Origin: Fen-1467 sp035519475
GTDB taxonomy: Bacteria; Verrucomicrobiota; Verrucomicrobiia; Opitutales; Opitutaceae
NCBI GenBank assembly: GCA_035519475.1
Contig: DATIWI010000019.1
Location: 1 to 24,960 of the forward strand
Reading direction: 5' to 3'
DNA length: 24,960 bases
The position numbers and the translations under genes are program-made. Positions 1 through 9,739 of the stretch are shown here, piece after piece. Each line of letters opens with the position of its first letter. The first letter of the stretch is position 1. The notes beneath the pieces were generated by a model. The model was given only the letters and a program-made list of their open reading frames with translations, did not search any database and was not told where the DNA came from.

Positions 1-479
1 CGCGGCGCCAGCGCCCGCTGCTCCGGCGGCAGGCCGGCCTCTCCCAATAAATCCGCCAGGGTAAACCTTGCGCCTTTGACGTAGAAGCCATCCGCCGCGT
101 CAAGATCGGGAAAAACGAGGTGGCGCCCGTCCGCCGGCAGCACCGCCACGTTCTCACCCGGGGCGATCGGGCGCGCGCCCGGCTTGAGCGCGCGGTAGAA
201 GAACTCGTTGAACGTCTTGAACGCGAAGGCGGATTTCGCGAACTCATCGACGTCGATATTGTAGGCCACGATGAACGGGAAGACCTTGGTGACACTGAAG
301 GGGCGGTTCATGCGCCAGCCATAGAAGTGCGAAAACGCCGCGCGCCGCACGAGCAGCCATACCGCCAACCGGCCCACCGGGTTCTCATAGGCCAGGCGCA
401 GCCACCGTTCGCCGTAGACCTGTTCGGTCTCAACGGTCTTCTTCGCGCGATGCCAGTATTGGAGTGGGGCGGCAGCCAT
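1..479 (-). CDS. psd: Phosphatidylserine decarboxylase, 3'-truncated by window edge
   Basis: The enzyme converts phosphatidylserine to phosphatidylethanolamine at the inner membrane. I translated the minus strand from the ATG at 477-479; the frame stays open for 159 codons to the window edge. The protein starts MAAAPLQYWHRAKK and continues with family features: TEQVYGERWLRLAYENPVG (about residues 18-36), FNEFFYRALKP (90-100) and PADGRH (115-120). Asp117 in the last motif is the likely counterpart of the self-cleavage and catalytic Asp of the family. The pyruvoyl-forming Ser near the C-terminus lies beyond the edge, so activity cannot be judged. No strong Shine-Dalgarno is seen. The gene runs away from the REP/RAYT island to its right, and its leader may carry the hairpins at 506-577. 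Confidence 0.9.
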   Translation of the reverse strand, partial: MAAAPLQYWHRAKKTVETEQVYGERWLRLAYENPVGRLAVWLLVRRAAFSHFYGWRMNRPFSVTKVFPFIVAYNIDVDEFAKSAFAFKTFNEFFYRALKPGARPIAPGENVAVLPADGRHLVFPDLDAADGFYVKGARFTLADLLGEAGLPPEQRALAP

Positions 480-505
480 GGATTGCCGCCCAGCCTAGAC
501 GGCGG

Positions 506-527
506 AGCGCGTTGACCTCAACGCGCT
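506..527. repeat. Perfect 10-bp inverted repeat (hairpin, 2-nt loop)
   Basis: Arms AGCGCGTTGA (506-515) and TCAACGCGCT (518-527) are exact inverted complements around CC. The element lies between the start of psd and the first REP copy. It differs in sequence from the REP palindromes at 551 and 1516. It could be another REP-like element, a leader hairpin of psd, or the outer boundary of the RAYT island. No T-run follows on either strand, so a classical terminator is unlikely. Confidence 0.6.
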
Positions 528-550
528 TCTTGGCGAGCACCGTCGGGGTT

Positions 551-577
551 GTGTAGCCGGGGTCGTTGACCCCGGCC
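551..577 (+). repeat. REP-like palindrome, left copy flanking RAYT
   Basis: The copy begins GTGTAGCC and contains the perfect 9-bp arms GCCGGGGTC (556-564) and GACCCCGGC (568-576) around GTT. It matches the copy at 1516-1542, read on the minus strand, at 24 of 27 positions. The differences are two loop bases and one base near the end. The two copies are in opposite orientation and bracket the RAYT gene, the arrangement expected for REPs associated with a RAYT. Confidence 0.8.
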
Positions 578-615
578 TTATGGTCCCGAGTCCAGTTTAC
601 CGCGCGCAGATGTCA

Positions 616-1083
616 TTATTCGAAATCAATCGAACCGGCGTAAGGCCAGTCCTCAGCCCGCGCCACCAATCCCGCACGCACAGGATTCTCACGTACGTAG
701 ACCCATTTCTCCCGCCTCGATTCATTCGACCGCAGCAGGTGATCGAAGAATTCTGGCTGCCAAAGAGGTGCCGAGCCGCCGAGCTCGCGCAACAATCGCT
801 TTGCCGTCCATTCCTTCCACTTGCCAACGACGACGGACAATGCGCAAGGCATCGTCGGCGAAGGCATGATGAAGAAATGCACATGATCTGGCATGACGAC
901 ATATCGCCCGACCGCCCAGCCATGCCGAACCAACGACTCCTGCCATTCTTGCCGAAGAATGTTATGCGCCGTCTCGTTAGCGAGCAACGCCCGCCGACCA
1001 TTCACGCAGGTGGTGATGAAATAGGTCGGCTGTCTCTCTCCTACGCGACGCAAACGCTTGAGATGCCCATGTTCGTTTGGCAT
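616..1083 (-). CDS. REP-associated tyrosine transposase (RAYT, Y1/IS200-like)
   Basis: A 155-residue single-domain Y1 transposase of the kind that processes REP palindromes as single-stranded DNA. Visible features are QPTYFITTCVNGRRALL (about 18-34) and the HUH motif in VVMPDHVHFF (His67-x-His69). A helix with WVYVRENPVRAGLV (127-140) contains Tyr129, the candidate catalytic tyrosine. The domain ends EDWPYAGS, as in family members. I chose the ATG at 1081-1083 because the frame open upstream has no family resemblance; no good Shine-Dalgarno is present. HUH and Tyr residues are intact, so the protein may be active. The gene is divergent from the lipoprotein gene at 1144 and flanked by inverted REP copies at 551 and 1516. 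Family assignment is firm; mobility is inference. Confidence 0.88.
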   Translation of the reverse strand: MPNEHGHLKRLRRVGERQPTYFITTCVNGRRALLANETAHNILRQEWQESLVRHGWAVGRYVVMPDHVHFFIMPSPTMPCALSVVVGKWKEWTAKRLLRELGGSAPLWQPEFFDHLLRSNESRREKWVYVRENPVRAGLVARAEDWPYAGSIDFE

Positions 1084-1143
1084 AAGAATTGGGGTACTGC
1101 CAAAATTGCGGCATCTCCAATAGATGACTCTCGTCAACCGCGA

Positions 1144-1506
1144 ATGCGTAGATTCCTGTTGTATGCTGTCGTCCTTGCGACCTTTTCTAGCTGCGCCCGC
1201 CACGGCTGCGTGAACGAAGTGCGGCCGGTACAGAGGTCGCCTGACGGGAAAAGAAAGGTTGTCCTGTTCACACGGAATTGTGACGCGACGACAGGTTTCA
1301 ACACGCAAGCGTCGATCTTGGATGAACCGGAGGATCTACCCGACGAACCCGGCAACGCGTTCATCCTGGATAGAGGTGAAGCCAGAGTTTCGTGGAATGG
1401 CGACGGCGTTCTCCTGGTCGTCATCCTCCGAAGCGCGAGAATATTCAAGAAAGAGCCCTCCGTGAGAGGAGTGACCATCACGTATCGGGAAGCACGAGAC
1501 GATTGA
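1144..1506 (+). CDS. Small putative lipoprotein, conserved hypothetical
   Basis: A 120-residue protein, function unknown. The start ATG is followed by a short signal sequence, MRRFLLYAVVLATFSSC. FSSC is an imperfect lipobox with Cys17 as the candidate lipidated residue, which would place the protein in the cell envelope. The mature part resembles small hypothetical proteins with a pattern of SPDGK(R)K, then a Cys in a CDATTGFNTQ segment (Cys46), then GNAFIL, and a C-terminal beta-rich stretch ending GVTITYREA. I recall this pattern from hypothetical proteins but cannot name the family with certainty. The same frame is open upstream to 580, but that part overlaps the RAYT and shows no protein character. 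The gene sits between the RAYT and the right REP copy. Confidence 0.65.
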   Translation: MRRFLLYAVVLATFSSCARHGCVNEVRPVQRSPDGKRKVVLFTRNCDATTGFNTQASILDEPEDLPDEPGNAFILDRGEARVSWNGDGVLLVVILRSARIFKKEPSVRGVTITYREARDD

Positions 1507-1515
1507 TCGAACCCC

Positions 1516-1542
1516 GACCGGGGTCGGCGACCCCGGCTACAC
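1516..1542 (-). repeat. REP-like palindrome, right copy flanking RAYT
   Basis: The arms CCGGGGTC (1518-1525) and GACCCCGG (1529-1536) surround GGC. Read on the minus strand it begins GTGTAGCC and matches the copy at 551-577 at 24 of 27 positions. A partial third arm, ACCCCG, precedes it at 1511-1516. It occupies the 55-bp space between the convergent lipoprotein gene (stop at 1506) and clpB (stop at 1562), where it could also act as a bidirectional transcription barrier. Confidence 0.8.
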
Positions 1543-1561
1543 CGCCGATTTCCAACCCCCG

Positions 1562-4141
<2,580 letters not shown>

Positions 4142-4264
4142 CGCCTTGAACAGCGCATGCCGCGCGCCAAACCGTCCCAGAGCGAAGCCAGTCTCCGAGG
4201 TGTGCCAGCGGCGGGACACGATGGCCACCAGCGGGACGCCGCGGCGCAGGCCGGCCCGCTTCGG

Positions 4265-6142
4265 TCAGGGCACGACGCGGATCACGGCTTCCAGCGGGCG
4301 GCGGGCGCTGTGCTCGCCCCGCTGCTCGACCTCATTCGCCGTGAGGCGGTATTCGCCCTCGAAGGCCTGCGGCACCACCACCCGGCCCTTCGCGTCCGCC
4401 TTGAATTCGCCCCGCGTGCGCCACGCCTGGTTAACCAGCCGATCCAGGCGCCAATACGCCGGCTTGGGCGAACCGTCCCGGCGCAGCAGACCGACGGGGC
4501 AGCCGAGCCACGCTCCGCGATCGGAGTAATCCCAGTAAACGATGCCCGCGGCCGCGGGATGGCTGTAAACGAGCCGGTAGAACTGCTCGAGATAGTCGGC
4601 CTGCGCCGCCTCCCCGGCCGGTGTCGTCTCCCAGGGCGGGTTGGCCGGCCGCCAGTTGAAGTCGCGTGGCGCGCCCGAGACCACGCTCAGTTCGGTGAAC
4701 AGCACCGGCCGCCCCAGCAGCCCAAGCCGGTTGAGCACATTCCAGAGCTGCGTGACCGACCACGTCCCGTTCTGCATGTGACTCTGCAGCCCGACGGCAT
4801 CGAGCGGCGCACCGGCGTCGATCAGCTCCCGCAACAGATGGAAATACTCAGGGGTCGGGTCGTTGTCGTTCATCGCGATGCCGGTGTGGGGATTCAGCCC
4901 TCGGAACCGCCGCAGGAAGCCCGCCAGAACGGCGATCCTCCCCCCGCCCGCCAGCACTGGCGTCATGACCGACGGCACCCGGTCCCACCCCACCACCTCG
5001 TTGAACACATCGACCTGATCCATCCGCGGCAGGATCGTGTTCGAGGCGTGCACGAGCAGGCGATCCATCCAATTCCGCACCTGCTCGGCCGCAGGCGCCG
5101 CGGCCTCGAGCCACCGGGGCGACACCCGATTCCAGAAGAGCGGATGCCCCCGAATCCGCAGACCGCGCGCGTTGAGCCAGCCGATGGCCTCGAGACACGC
5201 GTCATCGCGATACAGGCCGGGCCGTGGCTCGTAGTCTTCAGCATAAATCCGCATGGTGGCGGCATTGAAGAGCCGCAGGAATGCCTCCCGGTCCAATTGG
5301 TCCGTTCTGGTTTCGTTGGCGTGGGGCAGCAGTCCCCAATCAAAGCCGGCGCCAAACCAGAACAGGTGGCGCAGGTGCTCCACGCGCACGAGCGCCCCGG
5401 CCAGCGGCCGGCCGGCCGGTCCCACCACGTTCACCGTGAGCGGCGCCGTGCGGACGGCCCGAATGCGCGCGTCGGTCCCCGCGACGACCTGCGTTTCATC
5501 CACCAGCGGCAGGGGCGGACCCAGGACGCGCTCGACGGCCGCCTGCTCCGACGGCGACAAGCCGGTCTCGTTCACGGCCTGCAGGCTGGCGGCGGCAAAC
5601 CAGACGGCGGCCGGGTCGTGGACCAGAATGACGAATTCGAGCGCCGCTCGCACCGGCGGGACGCGGGCGTAACCGATTACCTCCCGCCAGTCGCCCGCCG
5701 GCAGACTGTCGCGCACGCTCCCGTAGCTGATCCAAGGCTGGTCCGAGGTCCGGAGCACCAGTTCGATCTGAACGGGCGCGGACACCCGGCATTTCACCCG
5801 GAGGCGATACAAGCCCGGCGCCGGTGGCGCGACGGTCTGCACCAGACGGAAGCGCCCTCCTTCAAGAGGCCCGAGCGTCACCTCTTGCACGGGGCGGCCA
5901 GCCGACCCGCGCGGACCGACGGCGAAAACGGCGGGCCGCGGCAGCGAGGTGGAGCCGTCGTTCCAATGATCGGCCAGATGGCCGTCCGCCGATGCCGCAA
6001 AATCCGGATTGACCAACAGTTCCCCGGCCGGAGCCCCCTCCGCGAGCCACGGCAGCAGGGCGGGCAGGACAGCGAGGAGCAGCGGGCGCAGGTTTGTCGG
6101 GGTCACGGCAAGGCGGGCGGAAGGTGCCAACGAAAAGCCCAC
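4265..6142 (-). CDS. Secreted GH10 endo-1,4-beta-xylanase
   Basis: Hydrolyses xylan backbones outside the cytoplasm. About 625 residues with the GTG start at 6140-6142; a second GTG at 6104-6106 gives a more compact signal peptide (MTPTNLRPLLLAVLPALL). No ATG is available and the start is unsettled. The hydrophobic segment at 19-38 is a signal peptide, probably cleaved near GAPAG. Residues 40-190 form a beta-rich module that resembles a CBM4/9-type carbohydrate-binding domain, starting ELLVNPDF. The GH10 barrel follows from about 250: RGHPLFWN (331-338), DVFNEV with acid/base Glu382, and LFTELSVV with nucleophile Glu484. Both catalytic Glu are present. A short C-terminal beta segment follows. 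The gene seems to be a single unit upstream of clpB. Confidence 0.93.
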   Translation of the reverse strand: MGFSLAPSARLAVTPTNLRPLLLAVLPALLPWLAEGAPAGELLVNPDFAASADGHLADHWNDGSTSLPRPAVFAVGPRGSAGRPVQEVTLGPLEGGRFRLVQTVAPPAPGLYRLRVKCRVSAPVQIELVLRTSDQPWISYGSVRDSLPAGDWREVIGYARVPPVRAALEFVILVHDPAAVWFAAASLQAVNETGLSPSEQAAVERVLGPPLPLVDETQVVAGTDARIRAVRTAPLTVNVVGPAGRPLAGALVRVEHLRHLFWFGAGFDWGLLPHANETRTDQLDREAFLRLFNAATMRIYAEDYEPRPGLYRDDACLEAIGWLNARGLRIRGHPLFWNRVSPRWLEAAAPAAEQVRNWMDRLLVHASNTILPRMDQVDVFNEVVGWDRVPSVMTPVLAGGGRIAVLAGFLRRFRGLNPHTGIAMNDNDPTPEYFHLLRELIDAGAPLDAVGLQSHMQNGTWSVTQLWNVLNRLGLLGRPVLFTELSVVSGAPRDFNWRPANPPWETTPAGEAAQADYLEQFYRLVYSHPAAAGIVYWDYSDRGAWLGCPVGLLRRDGSPKPAYWRLDRLVNQAWRTRGEFKADAKGRVVVPQAFEGEYRLTANEVEQRGEHSARRPLEAVIRVVP

Positions 6143-6207
6143 GGGCGACGCGGCTGTCCAGAAAAGTTATTACATCCCCTATGCATACACTTTTCTTATC
6201 CATCGCG

Positions 6208-6230
6208 CCGACCGTGGGCTAAGTGGTCGG
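6208..6230. promoter_or_regulatory. Candidate operator: 6-bp inverted repeat upstream of xylanase gene
   Basis: CCGACC (6208-6213) and GGTCGG (6225-6230) are perfect inverted arms separated by 11 bases, a spacing that suits a dimeric regulator. The site is 66-88 bp upstream of the GTG start of the xylanase gene and next to an AT-richer patch (6167-6200) that could hold its promoter on the minus strand. I do not recognise the site as a known operator. Inverted repeats of this size can occur by chance in GC-rich DNA. Confidence 0.3.
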
Positions 6231-6299
6231 AAATTCACGCTCTCAAACAACACTGGCGACCGGACCGCCGGCAGGCCAGCTCCATCCAGCGCCGGCGCG

Positions 6300-6326
6300 C
6301 AGGCGCCCGCGCTCAACGGGCGCCTG
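6300..6326 (-). terminator. Strong hairpin downstream of the outer-membrane protein gene
   Basis: CAGGCGCCCG (6300-6309) and CGGGCGCCTG (6317-6326) form a perfect 10-bp stem with a 7-base loop. It lies 70 bp past the stop of the beta-barrel gene (6397) and upstream of the xylanase gene. No T-run follows on the minus strand, so it may be a Rho-assisted or U-less terminator or a 3'-end stabiliser. Confidence 0.4.
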
Positions 6327-6396
6327 TATTCCTGCGCAGAATCCGTCGGCTGTCCAGAGATCTTTCGCGGCCTGTCCGCCGCGCGTCGCCGCAGCC

Positions 6397-7401
6397 TCAG
6401 AACTCGCAGCGCACGCCCGTGGAGAGGAGCCAGCGTGGCTCGAGCTGCAGGCCGTTGACCCGCTGGAAGACCGGCAATTGCACAAAGGCGAAACCGTGGA
6501 CGCGTGTGCCGAGGTCGGCCGTCAGCCCCGGGCTCAAGTGGATGATGGTGGCTCCGCTGTTCTCGTAGTCGGAGTTGACGCCGGTCTCGCGCCCCTCCCA
6601 ACGGACATTCAGCTGCACCTGCGGCGACAGCCAGCCGGCGGTGAGAAAGCGCACCCCGCTGTTGACGGCGAGGCTGGCGCCCGGCCGGAAACCTGCCCGG
6701 GAATTCACGGGCTGGTCCAGCACGACCTGGGCAAAACATCCGAGCGTAACGCGCGGCCGGGCGAAATAGGAGGCTCCGATCAGCAGATCGGTCGTCCCGG
6801 TGCCCAGTTGCAGTCCGCGATCCAGCAATTCCCCGGCCTGCGGACCCGCCGCGAAGTTCTGGTCGAACCGTCCCGTCGGCAGCTTCAGCCCCACCTGTAA
6901 GCCATAGCTTCGTTGCAGGCCGAATCGCTGGATCCGGCCCACCACGCGCACGTCCCCGATTCCGCTCGCCTGCGACGTGGAGACGGCCAGATCTCCGGGC
7001 GCAATCGTGCTGTGGAATCGATCGTAATACGGGATTTGGAGCGTCAATCCCCAGGACGGGCCGCCGACGTAATCGAGGTCGAGCCAGGTATTGCGATTGA
7101 GCGTGCTCTGCTGGATCTCCTCATCGTTGGGCAGGGATAGCGCCGACCGGTCCACGGCGCCGGTGCCGCTGCGCAGCACCGATTGCCGGAAATACTCGAA
7201 GCGAACGTCGGCCTGCACACCCGGCATCATGCTGTACCCCTGGGCCGCCCAATCGGAGCTGAGGGAGCAGCCGCAGACGGAGCAGGCAAAGGTCGGAACA
7301 GGGCCGATGGCCGCCGCCAAGGCGGCAGCGATGGCAGGGCCAAGAATGGCGCGCGACGATCGCGCGAAAGAGAGACGAATGGAGGAAAGAAAAGTGTTCA
7401 T
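6397..7401 (-). CDS. Outer-membrane beta-barrel protein with Cys-rich mature N-terminus
   Basis: A 334-residue exported protein from the ATG at 7399-7401. A signal peptide (about 1-39, with a hydrophobic AIAAALAAAIG core) ends in PTFA, and the mature protein would start CSVCGCSLSSDW (Cys40, Cys43, Cys45). The rest alternates short amphipathic strands and Gly/Asn/Asp turns (for example LQVGLKLPTGRF) and ends in Phe, as barrel proteins do. It resembles the 'MetA-pathway of phenol degradation'/transporter-like outer-membrane family, but its substrate is unknown. The Cys cluster could bind a metal or be oxidised in the periplasm. The small CxxC-protein gene lies 120 bp upstream on the same strand. 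The 120-bp gap holds a 7-bp stem (7497-7503 with 7510-7516) without a T-run. Confidence 0.75.
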   Translation of the reverse strand: MNTFLSSIRLSFARSSRAILGPAIAAALAAAIGPVPTFACSVCGCSLSSDWAAQGYSMMPGVQADVRFEYFRQSVLRSGTGAVDRSALSLPNDEEIQQSTLNRNTWLDLDYVGGPSWGLTLQIPYYDRFHSTIAPGDLAVSTSQASGIGDVRVVGRIQRFGLQRSYGLQVGLKLPTGRFDQNFAAGPQAGELLDRGLQLGTGTTDLLIGASYFARPRVTLGCFAQVVLDQPVNSRAGFRPGASLAVNSGVRFLTAGWLSPQVQLNVRWEGRETGVNSDYENSGATIIHLSPGLTADLGTRVHGFAFVQLPVFQRVNGLQLEPRWLLSTGVRCEF

Positions 7402-7521
7402 GGTCAACCGACAGGTTGGGGGAAGGGAGCATGCCAGCCGCGGCCCGCCCGCCACACGGCGCGGGGGCCGGAGTTTGGGAGACGCGAGCTACTTTCCCCG
7501 CGCATCCGCGCGCGGGCAGTA

Positions 7522-7923
7522 TCAGCTCCAGTGAACCGCCCGCCCGCTGCGGGGGGGCGGCACCGCCACCGGCGGGCACCAAGAGGATCCTGACGCAAGG
7601 CCGGGATCCAGCGATGCGGCGGACATTGAGGGCGGCATGACGACATCGGCCTCGTGGCAGATCAGCACGAGCTGCTTCGCCACCGAAAGGGGCGGCGCGG
7701 GCGTCTGTTTGCGGCTGGCGTCACGCGCCTTTTGAACCGCAAGGCATAGCGCGCATGGTTCTTCCGGATCAAACGTCCGGCTGACCGCCTCTCCAACTGG
7801 CATCGTCCGCACATAGGTGGCGAACATCCGAGTCCAGGCCACCACTTGCGCGACGTCGAGCAGTCCGCCCGTGGCACAAAGCCACGCTAGCAGCAGGCAG
7901 ACGACGCTCACCGGACGGCGCAT
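7522..7923 (-). CDS. Small membrane/periplasmic CxxC protein, hypothetical
   Basis: I do not recognise a named family with confidence. From the ATG at 7921-7923 it is 133 residues; an ATG 24 bases earlier (7945-7947) is possible, but the shorter form gives a clean N-terminal signal or anchor (MRRPVSVVCLLLAWLCATGG) and a GGTGA sequence just upstream. After the hydrophobic segment comes FDPEEPCALCLAV (Cys57, Cys60), then a polar linker, a second weakly hydrophobic patch with LICHEAD (Cys89-His90), and a Pro/Ser-rich tail. The pattern recalls small proteins seen near metal-handling genes. With the Cys-rich barrel gene 120 bp downstream it may form an envelope pair; this is inference. Confidence 0.6.
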   Translation of the reverse strand: MRRPVSVVCLLLAWLCATGGLLDVAQVVAWTRMFATYVRTMPVGEAVSRTFDPEEPCALCLAVQKARDASRKQTPAPPLSVAKQLVLICHEADVVMPPSMSAASLDPGLASGSSWCPPVAVPPPRSGRAVHWS

Positions 7924-7950
7924 GCGGTCACCGATGTGCGTTTGCACCCC

Positions 7951-7982
7951 AAAAGCAAACCGCGGGCGCGGATTGCCCGCGG
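7951..7982 (-). terminator. Intrinsic terminator of the pnt operon
   Basis: Directly after the pntB stop (7986) the minus strand reads CCGCGGGC (7982-7975), a 7-base loop, and GCCCGCGG (7967-7960), a perfect 8-bp stem. It is followed by GTTTGCTTTT (7960-7951), a T-rich tail. Position, stem and tail fit Rho-independent termination leftward. Confidence 0.8.
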
Positions 7983-7985
7983 CGC

Positions 7986-9377
7986 CTACTTCTTCAGATG
8001 CTGCACGATGTGGGTCAGCGTCTGCTTGGCGTCGCCGAGCACCATCATCGTCTTGGGGTCATAGAACAGCTCGTTGTCCTCCCCGGCGAAGCCCGCGCCC
8101 ATGCTCCGCTTCAGGATGATGACGTGCCGCGCCTGGTCGGCGTTAAGGATGGGCATACCGAAGAGGGGGCTGTGCTTCTTGTGCCGCGCGGCGGGATTGA
8201 TGACGTCGTTCGCCCCGACCACCACGACGACGTCGGTATTCTGGAAGTCGTCATTGATGTGATCCATCTCGAACAGTTGTTCGTAGGGCACGCCGGCTTC
8301 GGCGAGCAGGACGTTCATGTGCCCGGGCATGCGGCCCGCCACCGGATGAATGGCGTAGCGGACGGTTGCGCCCCGCTCAATGAGGAGATCCGTCATCTCG
8401 AAAACGATGTGCTGGGCCTGCGCCACGGCCATGCCGTAGCCGGGAACGATGATGACGGAGCTGGCGCTTTCGAGCATGAGCTTGGCGTCCTCCGGCGTGT
8501 AGCGGATGACCGTGCGCGCCTCCTGATTGGCGTCGCCCGTGTCCGGCGGCGGTGCGCCCACCGCGCCAAAGAGCACATTGGCAAACGAACGGTTCATGGC
8601 TCGGCTCATGAGGATCGACAGGAAGAAGCCGCTGGTCCCGTCGAGCGAACCCGCGATGATCAGCACCTTGTTGTCGATGGCGATGCCAGTGGCTGCGGCG
8701 GCCAGGCCGGCATACGAGTTGAGCAGCGAGATGACCACCGGCATGTCGGCCCCGCCGATCGGCATCACGAGGAGCACGCCGACGACGAAACCGAGCCCCA
8801 TCATCGTGTAGAAGACCCAGGTGGCATTGGGCTCGTGAAGCAGATACAGAAAGAGCGCGAGGGTGGTGAAGAACAGGGTGACGTTGAAGATGTTCTGGCC
8901 CCGGTAGGTGATCGGCGCGCCGCGGATCATCCCCTGCAGCTTGCCGAACGCCATCAACGAGCCGGTGACGGTGAGCGCGCCGAACATCACCTCGAAGCCG
9001 AGGGCGGTCATGCGCAGCCGGCCGAGACCCTCGCCGCCGTACTCCAGGTACTTGAAACAGCCGACGAGCACCGCCGCCAGCGCGCCAAACGAGTGGGAGA
9101 GTGCAATCCGTTGCGGCATTGCCGTCATCGGCATGAAGATCGCCATCAGCGCCCCGATCACCGAGCCCACCGCTGCTCCGATCACGATGTACACCCAGGT
9201 GAGAACCTGCGTGTAAAGCAGCGTGCCCACCACCGCCAGCGCCATGCCGATCTCCGCCAGGAACATGCCCCGGCGCGCCGTGGCGGGCGAGCTGAGCGCC
9301 CGCAAGCCGAGGACGAACAGCACGGCGGCGGCAAGATAGGACCACTCGGAAATGACAATATTGATGTCCGCGTTCAT
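7986..9377 (-). CDS. pntB: NAD(P) transhydrogenase subunit beta
   Basis: Membrane and NADP-binding subunit of the proton-translocating transhydrogenase, which uses the proton gradient to make NADPH from NADH. 463 residues. The N-terminal part (about 1-265) has many membrane helices, including GGADMPVVISLLNSYAG (208-224), a family hallmark. The C-terminal domain III binds NADP(H): VPGYGMAVAQAQH (311-323), HPVAGRMPGHMNVLLAEA (344-361), GANDVINPAA (388-397) and KRSMGAGFAG (423-432). All motifs are intact. The ATG at 9375-9377 overlaps the TGA of pntAb as ATGA, so translation is probably coupled. Last gene of the operon. Confidence 0.96.
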   Translation of the reverse strand: MNADINIVISEWSYLAAAVLFVLGLRALSSPATARRGMFLAEIGMALAVVGTLLYTQVLTWVYIVIGAAVGSVIGALMAIFMPMTAMPQRIALSHSFGALAAVLVGCFKYLEYGGEGLGRLRMTALGFEVMFGALTVTGSLMAFGKLQGMIRGAPITYRGQNIFNVTLFFTTLALFLYLLHEPNATWVFYTMMGLGFVVGVLLVMPIGGADMPVVISLLNSYAGLAAAATGIAIDNKVLIIAGSLDGTSGFFLSILMSRAMNRSFANVLFGAVGAPPPDTGDANQEARTVIRYTPEDAKLMLESASSVIIVPGYGMAVAQAQHIVFEMTDLLIERGATVRYAIHPVAGRMPGHMNVLLAEAGVPYEQLFEMDHINDDFQNTDVVVVVGANDVINPAARHKKHSPLFGMPILNADQARHVIILKRSMGAGFAGEDNELFYDPKTMMVLGDAKQTLTHIVQHLKK

Positions 9378-9739
9378 TTCCGACCTCCGCGGTCCTTCTT
9401 CTTGAACATCTTCAGCATGCGGTCCGTGATCATGAAGCCGCCGACGACGTTGATGCTCGCCGCGCAGACCGCGATCATCCCCAAGATGGAACTCGTCTGG
9501 CTGTACTGGCCGCTGGCTGCCACGAGCGAGCCCACGAGCGAAATGCCCGAAATGGCGTTGGTGGCGGACATCAGCGGCGTGTGCAGCGTCGGCGACACGC
9601 GACCGATCACCTCGAAGCCGAGAAATCCGGCCAGCACGAGAATGAACAGGTAGAACATCAGCCGGCCGAAATCCATCGGCGGCAGCGTGTGCGCGACGTG
9701 CTGGGCCGCGTCCGCGGTGGCAAGAAGCAGGGGCGTCAT
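9374..9739 (-). CDS. pntAb: NAD(P) transhydrogenase subunit alpha, part 2 (membrane)
   Basis: The membrane segment that in E. coli is fused to the C-terminus of PntA, here a separate 121-residue protein. It has three or four membrane helices, e.g. LMFYLFILVLAGFLGFEVIG and ILGMIAVCAASINVVGGFMI, the conserved RVSPTLHTPLMSATNAISG, and ends with a basic tail KMFKKKDRGGRK. I chose the ATG at 9737-9739. It overlaps the pntAa stop as ATGA and has AAGGA at a proper distance inside the pntAa end. The upstream-extended frame would only overlap pntAa. The split three-gene form is common in many bacteria. Confidence 0.95.
   Translation of the reverse strand: MTPLLLATADAAQHVAHTLPPMDFGRLMFYLFILVLAGFLGFEVIGRVSPTLHTPLMSATNAISGISLVGSLVAASGQYSQTSSILGMIAVCAASINVVGGFMITDRMLKMFKKKDRGGRK

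Noticed and set aside
580..1143. Upstream part of the plus-strand frame that contains the lipoprotein gene
   Set aside because: It overlaps the RAYT on the other strand and shows no protein character; only the segment from the ATG at 1144, with a signal peptide, is credible.
4142..4264. Heat-shock (sigma-32 type) promoter or CIRCE element upstream of clpB
   Set aside because: No CIRCE inverted repeat and no convincing -35/-10 pair on the minus strand in these 123 bp.
7402..7521. Riboswitch in the leader of the outer-membrane protein gene
   Set aside because: A short GC stem (7497-7516) is present, but no conserved core of a known riboswitch class is seen.
7998..9653. Plus-strand open frame of about 550 codons
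   Set aside because: Antisense to pntB and pntAb; His/Arg/Asp-rich translation typical of a reverse-frame shadow.
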